Shown piece after piece: positions 1 to 8,349 of a stretch of DNA of 64,000 bases. The stretch is from the NCBI GenBank assembly GCA_016756855.1, contig JAESPD010000015.1, positions 1-64,000 on the forward strand, in the 5' to 3' direction. How positions within the stretch are numbered: position 1 is the stretch's first letter; the number at the start of each line of letters is the position of its first letter. The stretch comes from a gamma proteobacterium endosymbiont of Lamellibrachia anaximandri. Lineage in GTDB: Bacteria; Pseudomonadota; Gammaproteobacteria; Chromatiales; Chromatiaceae. Made by a program: the position numbers and the translations under genes. The notes under the pieces were generated by a model. It searched no databases, was not told the origin of the DNA, and saw only the letters and a program-made list of their open reading frames with translations.

Positions 1-2
1 AA

Positions 3-338
3 CTCCCGCCCATACCGCCCAGGCAGAACGGCAAGCGGGGCAGGATCGCCAAGTCGGATGCTCATAACCTGTGGGAGCGGATGAAACAGTATGAGAAGGC
101 GGTGTTGCTCTTTGCCAGAAAATCTCATGTATCCTTCACCAATAACCGGGCGGAGCGTGACTTGAGAATGAGCAAGGTGAAACAGAAGGTGTCGGGGTGT
201 TTTAGAACCAGCAAGTATGCCGAAGCCTATTGCCGTATCTCCAGCTACTTACAGACCATGGCGAATCAGGGATACAATCCGCTGGTCGCTATTCAGTTGG
301 CGCTTTCTGGTCAGCTTTATGCGGATGGGGGTGAGTAG
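3..338 (+). CDS. IS66-family transposase, C-terminal fragment cut by the window edge
   Basis: The frame is open from base 3 and the start lies outside the window, so only about the last 110 residues are visible. The segment FTNNRAERDLRMSKVKQK followed by SGCFRTSKYAEAYCRISSYL is the hallmark C-terminal part of IS66 transposases, containing the last acidic catalytic residue (the Glu of NNRAERDLR). The protein ends with a short tail after LALSGQL. No inverted repeat could be identified with certainty in the 50 bases after the stop. Whether the element is intact cannot be judged from here. The next gene starts only 50 bases downstream, so the insertion lies directly against the histidine kinase gene and may influence its transcription. 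Confidence 0.85.
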   Translation, partial: LPPIPPRQNGKRGRIAKSDAHNLWERMKQYEKAVLLFARKSHVSFTNNRAERDLRMSKVKQKVSGCFRTSKYAEAYCRISSYLQTMANQGYNPLVAIQLALSGQLYADGGE

Positions 339-388
339 TTACGACCCAAATTGAAATAAAAAGTCTCTTTGATGAGAATAAATAGGGA

Positions 389-2473
389 ATGAATCAGATG
401 TTTTCTCGCCTTTTTTCAAGGGAGTTGTTGCATAACTCAGAGTATCAGTCGGCCTGGGTACGTCTGGCGATCTGGGGTTTTAGTGTTAGTTATATCGGGC
501 TTGGTGCCTGGACCGAATACTATGCGGTCGATGTCGGGCAGTACTATCTCTTTTTCGGTTTCTTCATCCTGGTCTTTCTGGGCCTGCTGATCAGTATCTA
601 CTATGTGCCGGAGATGCCGGCGCGTCGCTACGTCACAGTTGTTTCCGATATCGTTGCCGTCAGTCTGGCAATATTTCTCACCAACGAGGCAATCAGCCCC
701 TTCTACCTGCTCTACATCTGGATCTTCGTCTCCTACGGAACCCGCTATGGCAAGCGGCTGTTGAAGGTCGCCTCCATCCTTAGCGTATTCGCATACAATG
801 TTGTGTTGGTTGCCCTGGATGAGTGGCAGCAGCACACCTTCGAGGCCTTTTTCTTCCTGTTGCTGCTGGTGGTGCTGCCGATGTACCAATACTCCCTGCT
901 GCGCAAGTTGCATGAGGCGCGGCAGGAGGCGGAACGGGCCAATAAGGCGCGGGGGGATTTTCTCGCCACCATGACCCATGAACTGCGTACTCCGTTGATT
1001 GGGGTGATTGGTATGTCGCGCTTGATGCAGTCCACCCGCCTGGATTCGGAACAGCAGGAGTATCTGCACTCAATCAAGGCCTCGGCTCAACTGCTGCGGG
1101 CATTGATTGGGGATATCCTCGATTTTTCCAAAATCGATGCCAACAAACTGGAGCTGGAAAGCGGTGTTTTTGAAGTCCGGGAGCTGCTGCGTGGTGTCAC
1201 TTCAACCCTGGCAACAGAGGCGCAGGAGAAGCAGGTTGAGTTGATCTGTCAGGTGGATGCGCGGCTACCTAGAGAGTTGTTGGGAGATGAACTGCGGCTC
1301 TCTCAGATTCTCTTTAATCTGGTGGGCAATGCGATCAAGTTTACCGATGAGGGAGAGGTGATCCTGCGTGTCTTGCTGGCGCAGGGTGACGATATGGTAA
1401 CCGTGCCGCATGTTCGGCTAGAGGTGGAGGACACGGGGATCGGCATCCCGGCTGAGAAGCTGGAAAATATATTCGAGATGTTCTGGCAGGCGGATGTATC
1501 GACCAGCCGTCGCTTCGGTGGTACAGGCCTTGGAACCACGGTGGCTCGTGATCTGGCGCGCCTGATGGGGGGTGATATCGGGGTCAGAAGCAGGTTGGGT
1601 GAGGGAACCTGTTTTTGGGTAAAACTCCCCCTGCTGCCGAAGGACGGCAGTAAAATTGGGGTTAAACCTCCTGTATTGTCCGGCCGGCCCTGTCTACTGC
1701 TTGAGGCCAATGATACGGGGAGGGCTGTATACAGCGAGGTGGTGACGGAGTTGGGCATGGAGGTAACAGCGGTCTCCAGCGTGGATTCACTGGCGCAGAT
1801 GCCGAAACGGGCCTGGGAGCTGATTCTGCTCTGTGATTCGGTCAATGGTATAGATCCGGAGATCGTGCTGAACCAGCTCGATGATTATGTGACCGGACAA
1901 CCTCCGGTGCTGTTTGCCGGCTATCGAGGGCGCAAGGTGGATCTGCCGGCACGGGCGATCCAGGTATTACTGAAGCCCTTTCTTGTCGATCAGCTTGCGC
2001 AAGCTGCAGTGCGGGTGCTGCGTGGGGAGAGTGCGAGCGGTGGAGATGAGGCGGCATTTCCCAGGCGTGGGGGCCAGCGTGCTGAAGACAGCGGCGTGAA
2101 TATTCTGTTGGCGGAAGATAATTCGATTGCTGCAAAGGTGCTGACGACGCTGCTGGTGCAGAAGGGGCATCGGGTGATTCATGCCATTGATGGGAGACAG
2201 GCGCTGGAGGCGGCGACGGGTAACGAATTTCATCTGGCCTTTATCGATCTTCGCATGCCGCATCTGGATGGTTTTGATTTCACCCGTCTCTATCGTGAAC
2301 AGGAGCCTGAGGGACTGCACATGCCGATTCTGGCGCTTACCGCCAATGCCGCAGAGGATGTAATCGAACAGTGTCACGAGGCTGGGATGGATGGCTTTAT
2401 CAATAAACCGGTAGAGCCGGAGCAGTTGGATTTGGTGATCTCCAGATATGTGCAGACGCAGGAATATGAGTAG
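389..2473 (+). CDS. RpfC-like hybrid sensor histidine kinase with two receiver domains
   Basis: A 694-residue membrane sensor. About residues 25-165 hold five or so hydrophobic segments with little periplasmic sequence, as in RpfC-type sensors. HisKA follows with the phospho-acceptor His at about 198 (MTHELRTPLIGVIGM), then a HATPase_c domain with N box LVGNAIKFTDEG and G boxes DTGIGIP and GGTGLG. A first receiver-like region (about 435-550) looks degenerate. A second receiver (about 570-690) is intact, with acidic pocket AEDN, phospho-acceptor Asp620 in FIDLRMP and Lys in NKPV. No Hpt domain is present, unlike classical RpfC, so phosphotransfer would need a separate Hpt protein. An AGGGA ribosome site precedes the ATG. 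The HD-domain gene follows after 5 bases, so the two are probably co-transcribed. The signal sensed is unknown; the RpfC resemblance is by architecture only. Confidence 0.9.
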   Translation: MNQMFSRLFSRELLHNSEYQSAWVRLAIWGFSVSYIGLGAWTEYYAVDVGQYYLFFGFFILVFLGLLISIYYVPEMPARRYVTVVSDIVAVSLAIFLTNEAISPFYLLYIWIFVSYGTRYGKRLLKVASILSVFAYNVVLVALDEWQQHTFEAFFFLLLLVVLPMYQYSLLRKLHEARQEAERANKARGDFLATMTHELRTPLIGVIGMSRLMQSTRLDSEQQEYLHSIKASAQLLRALIGDILDFSKIDANKLELESGVFEVRELLRGVTSTLATEAQEKQVELICQVDARLPRELLGDELRLSQILFNLVGNAIKFTDEGEVILRVLLAQGDDMVTVPHVRLEVEDTGIGIPAEKLENIFEMFWQADVSTSRRFGGTGLGTTVARDLARLMGGDIGVRSRLGEGTCFWVKLPLLPKDGSKIGVKPPVLSGRPCLLLEANDTGRAVYSEVVTELGMEVTAVSSVDSLAQMPKRAWELILLCDSVNGIDPEIVLNQLDDYVTGQPPVLFAGYRGRKVDLPARAIQVLLKPFLVDQLAQAAVRVLRGESASGGDEAAFPRRGGQRAEDSGVNILLAEDNSIAAKVLTTLLVQKGHRVIHAIDGRQALEAATGNEFHLAFIDLRMPHLDGFDFTRLYREQEPEGLHMPILALTANAAEDVIEQCHEAGMDGFINKPVEPEQLDLVISRYVQTQEYE

Positions 2474-2478
2474 CTGTT

Positions 2479-3837
2479 ATGAATGATCTGGTTGAACGGG
2501 CGGCACTCTATGCCACCCAGGCTCATGCGCGTATCGATCAACGGCGTAAATATTCCAACCAACCCTACGATGTCCATCTGCGGGCGGTGGCTGAGATCGT
2601 GTCGGAGGTCACCGATGATGAACACATGATTGCAGCGGCCTGGTTGCATGACACGGTAGAGGATACCCCTGCCACGGTGCGCGATATTGAAACGGCCTTT
2701 GGTCCCGATGTGGCGGCCCTGGTATCGGATCTGACGGACATCAGTCGCGCCAGTGACGGCAACCGGGCGGTGCGCAAGGCGATCGATCGCGAGCACACGG
2801 CAAATGCCTCTATTCGGGCGAAGACCATCAAGCTGGCGGATCTTACCGATAACTGCCGGGATATCTGCAAGCATGACCCCCGCTTTGGACGTGTCTACCT
2901 GGCGGAGATGGCGGCGCTGCTCGAGGTTCTTGAGGAGGGCGATGAGCGGTTGAAAAAACAGGCCCGTAAAGTCTGGGCGTGCTGTCAAGAGAAGATCGGC
3001 CAGGATCCCGCAGCAGTGTCAAACTCAATAGCGGCGCCTGTACGCACCGGTTTTGGTGGAAATTTTGAACAGGGACGCGCCCTGCGGCTGTTTACCAAGT
3101 CGTTCTCTGCGCGGGATATCGCTGAGCCCCTGGCTTCATTCGATGGGGAAACATCGGCAAAATCTGTGCGCAGGATCCTGCAGAAAAATGGCTGGTCGGT
3201 AGTCGGGTTGCGGGATGACGGATTGGTCAGCGGATATGTTCACGAAGAGGACCTGCTCTCCGGCTTTTGCAGGGATCACCACCGCTCATTTGCCCGGGGA
3301 CAGGTGCTGCGTGAGACTGCATCACTTTCCGATGTGATACATGTCCTGACCCGGCATGAGAGCTGTTTCGTCTCCATGGTGGGCGGTGTTTCCGGCATTA
3401 TTTTGCGCGAGCATATACAGAAACCGATTGTGCGCATGTGGCTGTTTGGCATGGTCACCATCATAGAGATGAATCTGGTGGAACGGATCGAGAGAATCTT
3501 TCCAGACGATCTTTGGCGTGAACAGTTGAGCGTGTCACGCCTGGCGAAGGCGCTTGAGATGCAGCAGGAGCGCACCCGCAGAGGCCAGTCCGGCCGTCTT
3601 CTGGACTGTCTGCAATTTTCCGACAAGGCCAAGATCCTGATCAATGATGACAGTCAACTGCAATCCCTTGGATTCGACAGCCGCCGCACGGCCAAGAATG
3701 TGGTCAAGGAGTTGGAGTCACTGCGTAACAACCTGGCCCACTCCCAGGATATTGTCGCGCACAACTGGCCGCAGATCGCGAGAATGACGCAGCGGATCGA
3801 GGAGTTGATTCTTTGGGATGGTGAAGAAACGGTGTAG
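2479..3837 (+). CDS. HD-domain (RelA/SpoT hydrolase-like) protein fused to CBS-like and HEPN-like regions
   Basis: 452 residues in three parts. Residues 1-165 are an HD hydrolase of the (p)ppGpp-hydrolase/MESH1 type: an early His, YDVHLRAVAEIV, the HD pair at 57-58 in AAWLHDTVED, and KLADLTDN (Asp121/Asn125). It has no synthetase or TGS domain, so the known family role would be hydrolysis of an alarmone-like nucleotide. About 195-320 resembles a CBS pair (ARDIAEPLAS.., then SFVSMVGGVSGIILREHI), a nucleotide-sensing fold. The C-terminal 130 residues are helical and contain RNNLAH (Arg416, His421), which fits the R-X4-6-H signature of HEPN RNases. The HEPN reading rests on one short motif. The gene follows the hybrid kinase by 5 bases, suggesting a two-gene signalling operon. 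It is not an HD-GYP phosphodiesterase: the GYP motif is absent. Confidence 0.8.
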   Translation: MNDLVERAALYATQAHARIDQRRKYSNQPYDVHLRAVAEIVSEVTDDEHMIAAAWLHDTVEDTPATVRDIETAFGPDVAALVSDLTDISRASDGNRAVRKAIDREHTANASIRAKTIKLADLTDNCRDICKHDPRFGRVYLAEMAALLEVLEEGDERLKKQARKVWACCQEKIGQDPAAVSNSIAAPVRTGFGGNFEQGRALRLFTKSFSARDIAEPLASFDGETSAKSVRRILQKNGWSVVGLRDDGLVSGYVHEEDLLSGFCRDHHRSFARGQVLRETASLSDVIHVLTRHESCFVSMVGGVSGIILREHIQKPIVRMWLFGMVTIIEMNLVERIERIFPDDLWREQLSVSRLAKALEMQQERTRRGQSGRLLDCLQFSDKAKILINDDSQLQSLGFDSRRTAKNVVKELESLRNNLAHSQDIVAHNWPQIARMTQRIEELILWDGEETV

Positions 3838-3975
3838 AGACCGGCATGCGTCGTGCGGGAGGTAGTTCCGGACTTTAATTACTCGCGTCTGCCGCCGATG
3901 AGCGACACAATGAGAAACTCTTCACATCCAATAAAATTCTCCTGTCGACAAAGGAGACACACCCAGTACCTCAAG

Positions 3976-4005
3976 TTGACACTTAAAAGGCAAAATAGCT
4001 ACCAT
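3976..4005 (+). promoter_or_regulatory. Candidate sigma-70 promoter of the ATP-grasp gene
   Basis: A perfect -35 hexamer TTGACA (3976-3981), an 18-base spacer and TACCAT (4000-4005; four of six consensus bases) would start transcription near 4012, about 28 bases before the ATG at 4040. The 200-base gap after the HD-domain gene supports a new transcription unit here. Confidence 0.5.
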
Positions 4006-4039
4006 AGCCGCCCCGAAATATGACTCTTCCTCACGACTT

Positions 4040-5239
4040 ATGACAGCTTCTTTCACCACTCCCGCAGTCGTCATCGGCGGACTGATACTGCTGCGGCAAT
4101 TGGAAGGGACAGGTATTCCCTTCGTTTTGATTCCCCGTGCGCCCAAGGATCCCAGCGCCTACTCCCGATTTTATCGTGGCGTTGGTCTGACCATGGAAGA
4201 TTTAATAGGGAATGAAACGCTGTTTCTTGAGCGTCTGATTGAATTGGCAAAGAGCTATCCCGAGAAACCTGTTCTTTTTTTTGGTGATGATTGGGTTCTC
4301 TTTTTTGTTACCAGGCACCGAAGTGTTCTGTCGGAATATTTCCGTTTCACCATGCCTGAGCAGCGGATACTGGAAGAGTGTTCGGACAAGATGGCATTTG
4401 CCAAGCTTGCCCAGGAGTATGACCTACCGGTACCCGAAAGCCTGGTGGAGTCCCCTTCCCTCGATTGCGCTCAGATCGAAGAACGCATCGGTTACCCCTG
4501 CGTCTTCAAGCCCGATTCCCACTTGGGCTGGTTTGAGTCAGAGGCGGTAAAAGATGCGGGAGACATGCCACAGAAGGTGCTGCTGGCGCAGAATCGTGAG
4601 GAGTGCGAACACGCCTTGTCCGGTATCCGCAAGTTCACTGATAAATTCGTTGTGCAGGAGTTTATTCGTGGCGGCGAGGAGGAGATCTATTCCTTCCATA
4701 CCTTCGTCGGTCGTGACGGCAAGCCGGTGGCTTCATATGTTGGAAAAAAGATCAGGACTTATCCCTCCATGGGTGGAGAGAGTAGCTACGTCGGCCTGAT
4801 TCGCGATGATGAAGTCACGCGGCTCGGACTGGAAGTGGCTGAAAAGCTTGGCATTCGTGGTGTCATGAAGATCGACTTCAAGAAGGATGTCGACAGTGGC
4901 CGTTATTTCGTTTTGGAGATTAACCTGCGCTTCACCTTGTGGAATCATCTGGGCGCGCGGGCTGGCATTAATCTGGCGGAACTTGTCTATCGGGATCTGT
5001 GCGATCTGCCAATGGAGGTGCCGGGTGACTATAAAGACGACTTGCGTTGGTTACATCTGGGCCGCGATTTTCGTTCTTTTGTCAAAGACTACCGTCCGTC
5101 CGGTCAGCTCACCACCTGGCAATGGCTAAGCTCTTTGATGCAGCCGAAGGTCTACGCTATGTTCGAGTGGCGCGATCCCATGCCGTTTTTGGTGAAGATC
5201 TTTGACTACATGAAGCACAGTATCGGGAAGCTGAAGTAG
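4040..5239 (+). CDS. ATP-grasp domain carboxylate-amine ligase-like protein
   Basis: A 399-residue soluble protein. The first 110 residues form a preATP-grasp-like region (VVIGGLILLRQLEGTGIPFVLIPR, shown here only by its pattern). The ATP-grasp core follows: YPCVFKPDSHLGW with the nucleotide-binding Lys, VQEFIRGGEEEIYSF, and the Mg-binding stretch FVLEINLRFTLWNHLG near 295-310. ATP-grasp enzymes form an acyl-phosphate and couple it to an amine or thiol. The substrate cannot be read from the sequence. Proteins of this shape are often labelled D-aspartate ligase-like or carbamoyl-phosphate-synthase-like. It stands alone on this strand, downstream of a plausible sigma-70 promoter. The convergent neighbours, a metallophosphatase and a FemAB-type transferase, hint at surface-polymer or peptide modification, which is inference. 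Confidence 0.8.
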   Translation: MTASFTTPAVVIGGLILLRQLEGTGIPFVLIPRAPKDPSAYSRFYRGVGLTMEDLIGNETLFLERLIELAKSYPEKPVLFFGDDWVLFFVTRHRSVLSEYFRFTMPEQRILEECSDKMAFAKLAQEYDLPVPESLVESPSLDCAQIEERIGYPCVFKPDSHLGWFESEAVKDAGDMPQKVLLAQNREECEHALSGIRKFTDKFVVQEFIRGGEEEIYSFHTFVGRDGKPVASYVGKKIRTYPSMGGESSYVGLIRDDEVTRLGLEVAEKLGIRGVMKIDFKKDVDSGRYFVLEINLRFTLWNHLGARAGINLAELVYRDLCDLPMEVPGDYKDDLRWLHLGRDFRSFVKDYRPSGQLTTWQWLSSLMQPKVYAMFEWRDPMPFLVKIFDYMKHSIGKLK

Positions 5240-5253
5240 TCCTCCCGCCTGTT

Positions 5254-5416
5254 AAGGAGCCTCTGAACAAGTCATGGACCTACAGCTTGCGGCTGAAATG
5301 CACTGCTTCTTCGTTGGAAATCTTCGCAATAGCCTGCTATTACGTGCGATTTCCGCCTCAAATCAGCGCATTTCATCTCACAATCTGAACGGCCCAGACT
5401 TATTCAGAGGCTCCTT
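5254..5416. repeat. 163-bp foldback element with 20-bp terminal inverted repeats (MITE-like)
   Basis: The ends 5254-5273 and 5397-5416 are inverted copies matching at 19 of 20 bases (AAGGAGCCTCTGAACAAGTC against AAGGAGCCTCTGAATAAGTC). The complementarity continues inwards: CTGAAATGCACTG pairs with the inverse of CAGCGCATTTCAT, and GGAAATC..CAATAG pairs with CTATTACGTGCGATTTCC around a four-base centre. The whole element can thus fold into one imperfect hairpin with arms of about 80 bases. It lies between two convergent genes and has no credible coding content. Terminal repeats plus full-length foldback are typical of non-autonomous MITEs. No target-site duplication could be confirmed by eye. 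Confidence 0.75.
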
Positions 5417-5428
5417 GACCACACTGGA

Positions 5429-6265
5429 TCAGGCGTCCATGCGCGCTTTCAGCGCATCGAGGCTGGAATCATCCTCCGTGCGAGGGAAGAGCCGGTGACG
5501 CAGGCGCCCTGCCTTGCGCCGAAACCTGTCGTATAATCCGCTAAACCCATTTGAGTTCTCCCGGCGCCACTTCTGCTCTATGGAGCGTTGCCAGGATGTT
5601 TCGTGATCAAATTCCACTCTGCGGAATGTTACCTTCCCCGCATCGGGATCATAAAGCACATAACTGGCCCATTTTACTTCGCCCCTTGGCTCGCCAACTG
5701 TCCCTACATTGACCAGGAACACCCCATCACCCTGGAGTTCTATCTCGCCGTCTCCCAAGGGAGTCAAGCTGCCGTCTTCCTGAATCCGAGTTGCCTTGGT
5801 GAGATGGGTGTGTCCGAAGAATGCCAGCGGGGGCAGCCCTCTCTCCCTGATGATTCCGACGGCCTTGTGTAACCGCTCTTCCCGGGACAAGTACTCATCG
5901 ACCTTGTCCGGAGAGCCGTGAAAGGCGCAGAATTTCTCCTCTACGATCATCAAAGGAAGCGAGCGGATGTACTTCCGCCATTCAGGTTTGAGCCGTTTTC
6001 TTGCCTGGGTTGAGGAGTAGAGTGCATAGGGACTGCATGCCAGTGGGGCCAGCAGGCCTGCGGCGATCAGGTCGTGATTGCCGGCGATCCACTCGATATC
6101 CCGGCTTCGTAGCAGCTCCATGCAGGTATGCTGATCTGCATTGTAAGAGGCAAGATCGCCGAGGCAGATGATCCGTTCTGCTCCGATGGACTTAATGTCG
6201 TCCAATACTTGCCGTAAGGCATCGATATTGCCATGCACATCAGAAAAGAGGGCAATAGTCCCCAT
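5429..6265 (-). CDS. Calcineurin-like metallophosphoesterase (YfcE/MJ0936-type)
   Basis: 278 residues with all metal-binding motifs of the single-domain metallophosphoesterases: SDVHGN at the N-terminus (Asp, His), CLGDLASY (Asp), GNHD (Asn, His), CAFHGSPD (His) and FFGHTHL (His pair). No signal peptide, so probably cytoplasmic. The family hydrolyses phosphodiesters or phosphomonoesters with two divalent metals; the substrate is not predictable. The start codon lies 6 bases after the end of the FemAB-type gene, so the two form an operon. The C-terminal 50 residues are Arg/Lys-rich (RFRRKAGRLRHRLFPR) and lie outside the catalytic fold. Confidence 0.85.
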   Translation of the reverse strand: MGTIALFSDVHGNIDALRQVLDDIKSIGAERIICLGDLASYNADQHTCMELLRSRDIEWIAGNHDLIAAGLLAPLACSPYALYSSTQARKRLKPEWRKYIRSLPLMIVEEKFCAFHGSPDKVDEYLSREERLHKAVGIIRERGLPPLAFFGHTHLTKATRIQEDGSLTPLGDGEIELQGDGVFLVNVGTVGEPRGEVKWASYVLYDPDAGKVTFRRVEFDHETSWQRSIEQKWRRENSNGFSGLYDRFRRKAGRLRHRLFPRTEDDSSLDALKARMDA

Positions 6266-6271
6266 GCGATT

Positions 6272-7390
6272 TCAGGCGCCGCCCAGCAAACCAATCTCGT
6301 CAATGTAGCGGCCTGAGGGCCAGATCTCCTTGGAGAAAAGCAGCTTGTTCTTCAGCTTTGACGGGTGGGCGATGAATAGATCGTAGCCATCCCGCTCCTC
6401 AGCCCCCCATCGCCGTTTATGTTCGCTTCCGCCACCCAGAAAGTCATAACCGGAGATGCCTGCATCGATGCACCGCTCAATCACTTCAGTACGCAGCACG
6501 TTGCCTGAGCCTTGCACATAGTCGGGATCAAAGCCCTCCTGCAGCTGCAGAAAGACACCATCGTAGACGTAGCCGATCTGGATCGATTTGATCTCCCCGT
6601 GGTCTGTGAGTGCGATCAGCCACAGCCAGTCGTTCTTCAGGGCGATACGGGAAAACTGGCGATAGAATTCAGCCTCGTAGGGCTTGCGACGAAAGGCGCC
6701 TATCTGGCCATCGAGCTGCCAGCGGCGGTAGTGCAGCTCGAACAGGGTCTCGATGAATCGGGGGAGATCCTCTGGTTTTTCACAGAGCACCACCTCGACA
6801 CCTTCGGTATTGAGTAATTTGCGGCGCTTGCGGCGCATCTGCTGTCGGCGTTTGGAGGAGAAACTCTCTTCATAGAGCTTCATCGAGTCAGGGAGATCGA
6901 AGTAGCTGAAGACTGTGGTACGCGAGTGGTGTAACAGCCCCTTCTCTTCGCAGGCTGCCTTGATTCTCTCCATGGCCCCGGTCCAGCCCGCCATGCGGGG
7001 CATCCAGATGGTATCCCAATCCGACTTTGCAGCAAGCAGGGCATCCGCAATGGCATGCAGGGCTGCCGTCTCCACATCCGGATCGACGATCCAGTCAGCG
7101 TACTCAGAGCCGGTTGCATGATCCGCCATCATACGCAGGGTGCGGAACGGGAGCACTTTTAGCAGGCGTAGTTCCGAGACATAAAACGGTACTGCTCCAA
7201 CCAGCCGTCCATTTTCATCGCGCACGGTGACGACAAACGGCTTAGCGGCTTCTTGCGTGACCTCGCGCCAGGTTTGCAGCCACTCCCAGGTGAGGAATAT
7301 CGTGTTGGAGCGTGACCGCTGTAACAGACCGTTCCACTCCTTGGCGAGCGGGTCGAAGTCGGACCAGCGGGTGATTATTTTTGTTTCCAT
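6272..7390 (-). CDS. FemAB/CelD-type GNAT-fold acyltransferase
   Basis: About 372 residues in the BcsL/CelD/FemAB-like GNAT family, usually linked to exopolysaccharide or cell-wall peptide modification. Recognisable blocks are ITRWSDFDPLAKEWNGLLQR with FLTWEWLQTW near the N-terminus, SKRRQQMRRKRRKL in the middle, and the acyl-CoA-site region FRRKPYEAEFYRQFSR to GNVLRTEVIERCIDAG with YDFLGG at the end of the fold. The ATG at 7390 is chosen; an in-frame GTG at 7420 would add ten residues, and neither has a convincing ribosome site. It is the first gene of a two-gene unit with the metallophosphoesterase. The acceptor is unknown; an envelope or polysaccharide role is inferred from the family. Confidence 0.8.
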   Translation of the reverse strand: METKIITRWSDFDPLAKEWNGLLQRSRSNTIFLTWEWLQTWREVTQEAAKPFVVTVRDENGRLVGAVPFYVSELRLLKVLPFRTLRMMADHATGSEYADWIVDPDVETAALHAIADALLAAKSDWDTIWMPRMAGWTGAMERIKAACEEKGLLHHSRTTVFSYFDLPDSMKLYEESFSSKRRQQMRRKRRKLLNTEGVEVVLCEKPEDLPRFIETLFELHYRRWQLDGQIGAFRRKPYEAEFYRQFSRIALKNDWLWLIALTDHGEIKSIQIGYVYDGVFLQLQEGFDPDYVQGSGNVLRTEVIERCIDAGISGYDFLGGGSEHKRRWGAEERDGYDLFIAHPSKLKNKLLFSKEIWPSGRYIDEIGLLGGA

Positions 7391-7420
7391 AGATGAATGT
7401 TTGGCAGTCACGAAATTCAC

Positions 7421-7724
7421 TTTGCATCAGTAGAGATAGGAATAGGCTTTTGCGATGGGAGATGGATTTAGCCGCACCGTTCACTGCTTGGCTTTGGTTC
7501 CATTCCATTGTTCTTCTCATCGCGGTTTTAAGCAGGGGGGTCATTCTCGCTACCCCTCAACCCTACTGTCAACCGGGATGTGTCATTTCTGCGAAGTTTC
7601 CTCTGTGCCTGCAATTCAGCGTGCCGGCATCAAGCCACCGTCGGTAGAGTAGTAATGACCTGATCTCATTACAAGTTTGATCCCCTCTTGGCTAATTGAC
7701 CCAGCTCAATAATATGTCGGTTAT
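7421..7724. other. Non-coding region upstream of the phosphate locus
   Basis: About 300 bases between the divergent FemAB-type gene and the phosphate region. Short open frames occur but none has a ribosome site or a recognisable product. No strong hairpin or tRNA is apparent. It must contain the promoter of the minus-strand operon, which I could not place with confidence. Confidence 0.5.
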
Positions 7725-7742
7725 ATTACGGTTTTATTACAT
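7725..7742 (-). promoter_or_regulatory. Pho-box-like direct repeat (PhoB site) upstream of the DUF47/Pit genes
   Basis: Read on the minus strand the site is ATGTAAT-AAAA-CCGTAAT, two 7-base half sites 11 bases apart. This matches the classical Pho box layout (CTGTCAT-N4-CTGTCAT). A nearly identical site lies at 12631-12648 before the second phosphate transporter. Both are oriented opposite to the genes they precede. PhoB control is inferred from this motif and the gene content. Confidence 0.55.
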
Positions 7743-7775
7743 TGCCTGATGCGGAAATGCACTAACAGGAGTAAT

Positions 7776-7874
7776 ATGCGCATGAAAAATAACTATTTCA
7801 AAAAGCGTGAGAAAAATGCTCATGAGGCGGATCGCTTTGGCATCATGAGGGGCAAATATGACAGAACAACTTAA
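7776..7874 (+). CDS. Possible 32-residue small protein at the head of the phosphate locus
   Basis: An AGGAG ribosome site (7767-7771) sits 4 bases before the ATG. The product would be a basic 32-residue peptide starting MRMKNNYFKKREK. I do not recognise it. Its end overlaps the next possible reading frame (ATG at 7858) by 17 bases. The good ribosome site and position just after the Pho-box-like motif are the only support. It could be a leader peptide or chance. Confidence 0.3.
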   Translation: MRMKNNYFKKREKNAHEADRFGIMRGKYDRTT

Positions 7875-8127
7875 CAAGGCAACAGAGAATAACGACCCGT
7901 CCGCTCCATCCTATGCACCCTGGACGATTATCTGTTTGGATGCCAATCAGCAGTGTCTCAACACAATGAAGATGATCCTTGGGGCCAAGAGATTGGATCT
8001 GCAGGTTGACCTTGTTCCACCCCCCCCTCGGCCGTTGCCTCCGGTGCATATGAGATGGAGAGGGTGGAGGCACCATGGCTGGGTCATGGCAAGTATTAAA
8101 ATTGCTTGCCGCATTTCGCGGCGGTAG
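7858..8127 (+). pseudogene. Hypothetical 89-residue frame, possibly a broken receiver-domain gene
   Basis: It has a reasonable ribosome site (GAGGGG upstream). The first half, APWTIICLDANQQCLN, is reminiscent of the first strand and loop of response-regulator receivers (normally I-L-x-V-D-D/E). After about residue 50 it turns into a Pro/Arg-rich stretch (VPPPPRPLPPVH) encoded over a run of eight C residues. It then ends without the later receiver motifs. A frameshift at the C run or a deletion in an old receiver gene would explain this. Low confidence. Confidence 0.3.
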
Positions 8128-8349
8128 TGACGTCCAACGAAAAAAAGGGGGAGCCTTTTGAGATGCGAAAATTTTATCTGATTTTATAAGGATGAAGAAG
8201 ATCCACTGACTGGACTTCTTTGCGGTGCCTTTTGCTTGCGGCAGAGGGAAGGGTCGCCAGCGTGACGATGGCAGCCTTCACCATGCGCGCAAAGGCTTAG
8301 AGCACTGCTGATTTATCGATGTTAATCACCAAGTAATACGGAGACATAC
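8128..8349. other. Short non-coding leader before the DUF47 gene
   Basis: 222 bases without a credible gene. It ends in a GGAGA ribosome site in front of the ATG at 8350. No clear hairpin with a T-run was seen. Confidence 0.4.

Noticed and set aside
5274-5498. Short plus-strand ORF downstream of the ATP-grasp gene
   Set aside because: It lies inside the foldback element and runs into the antisense of the metallophosphatase.
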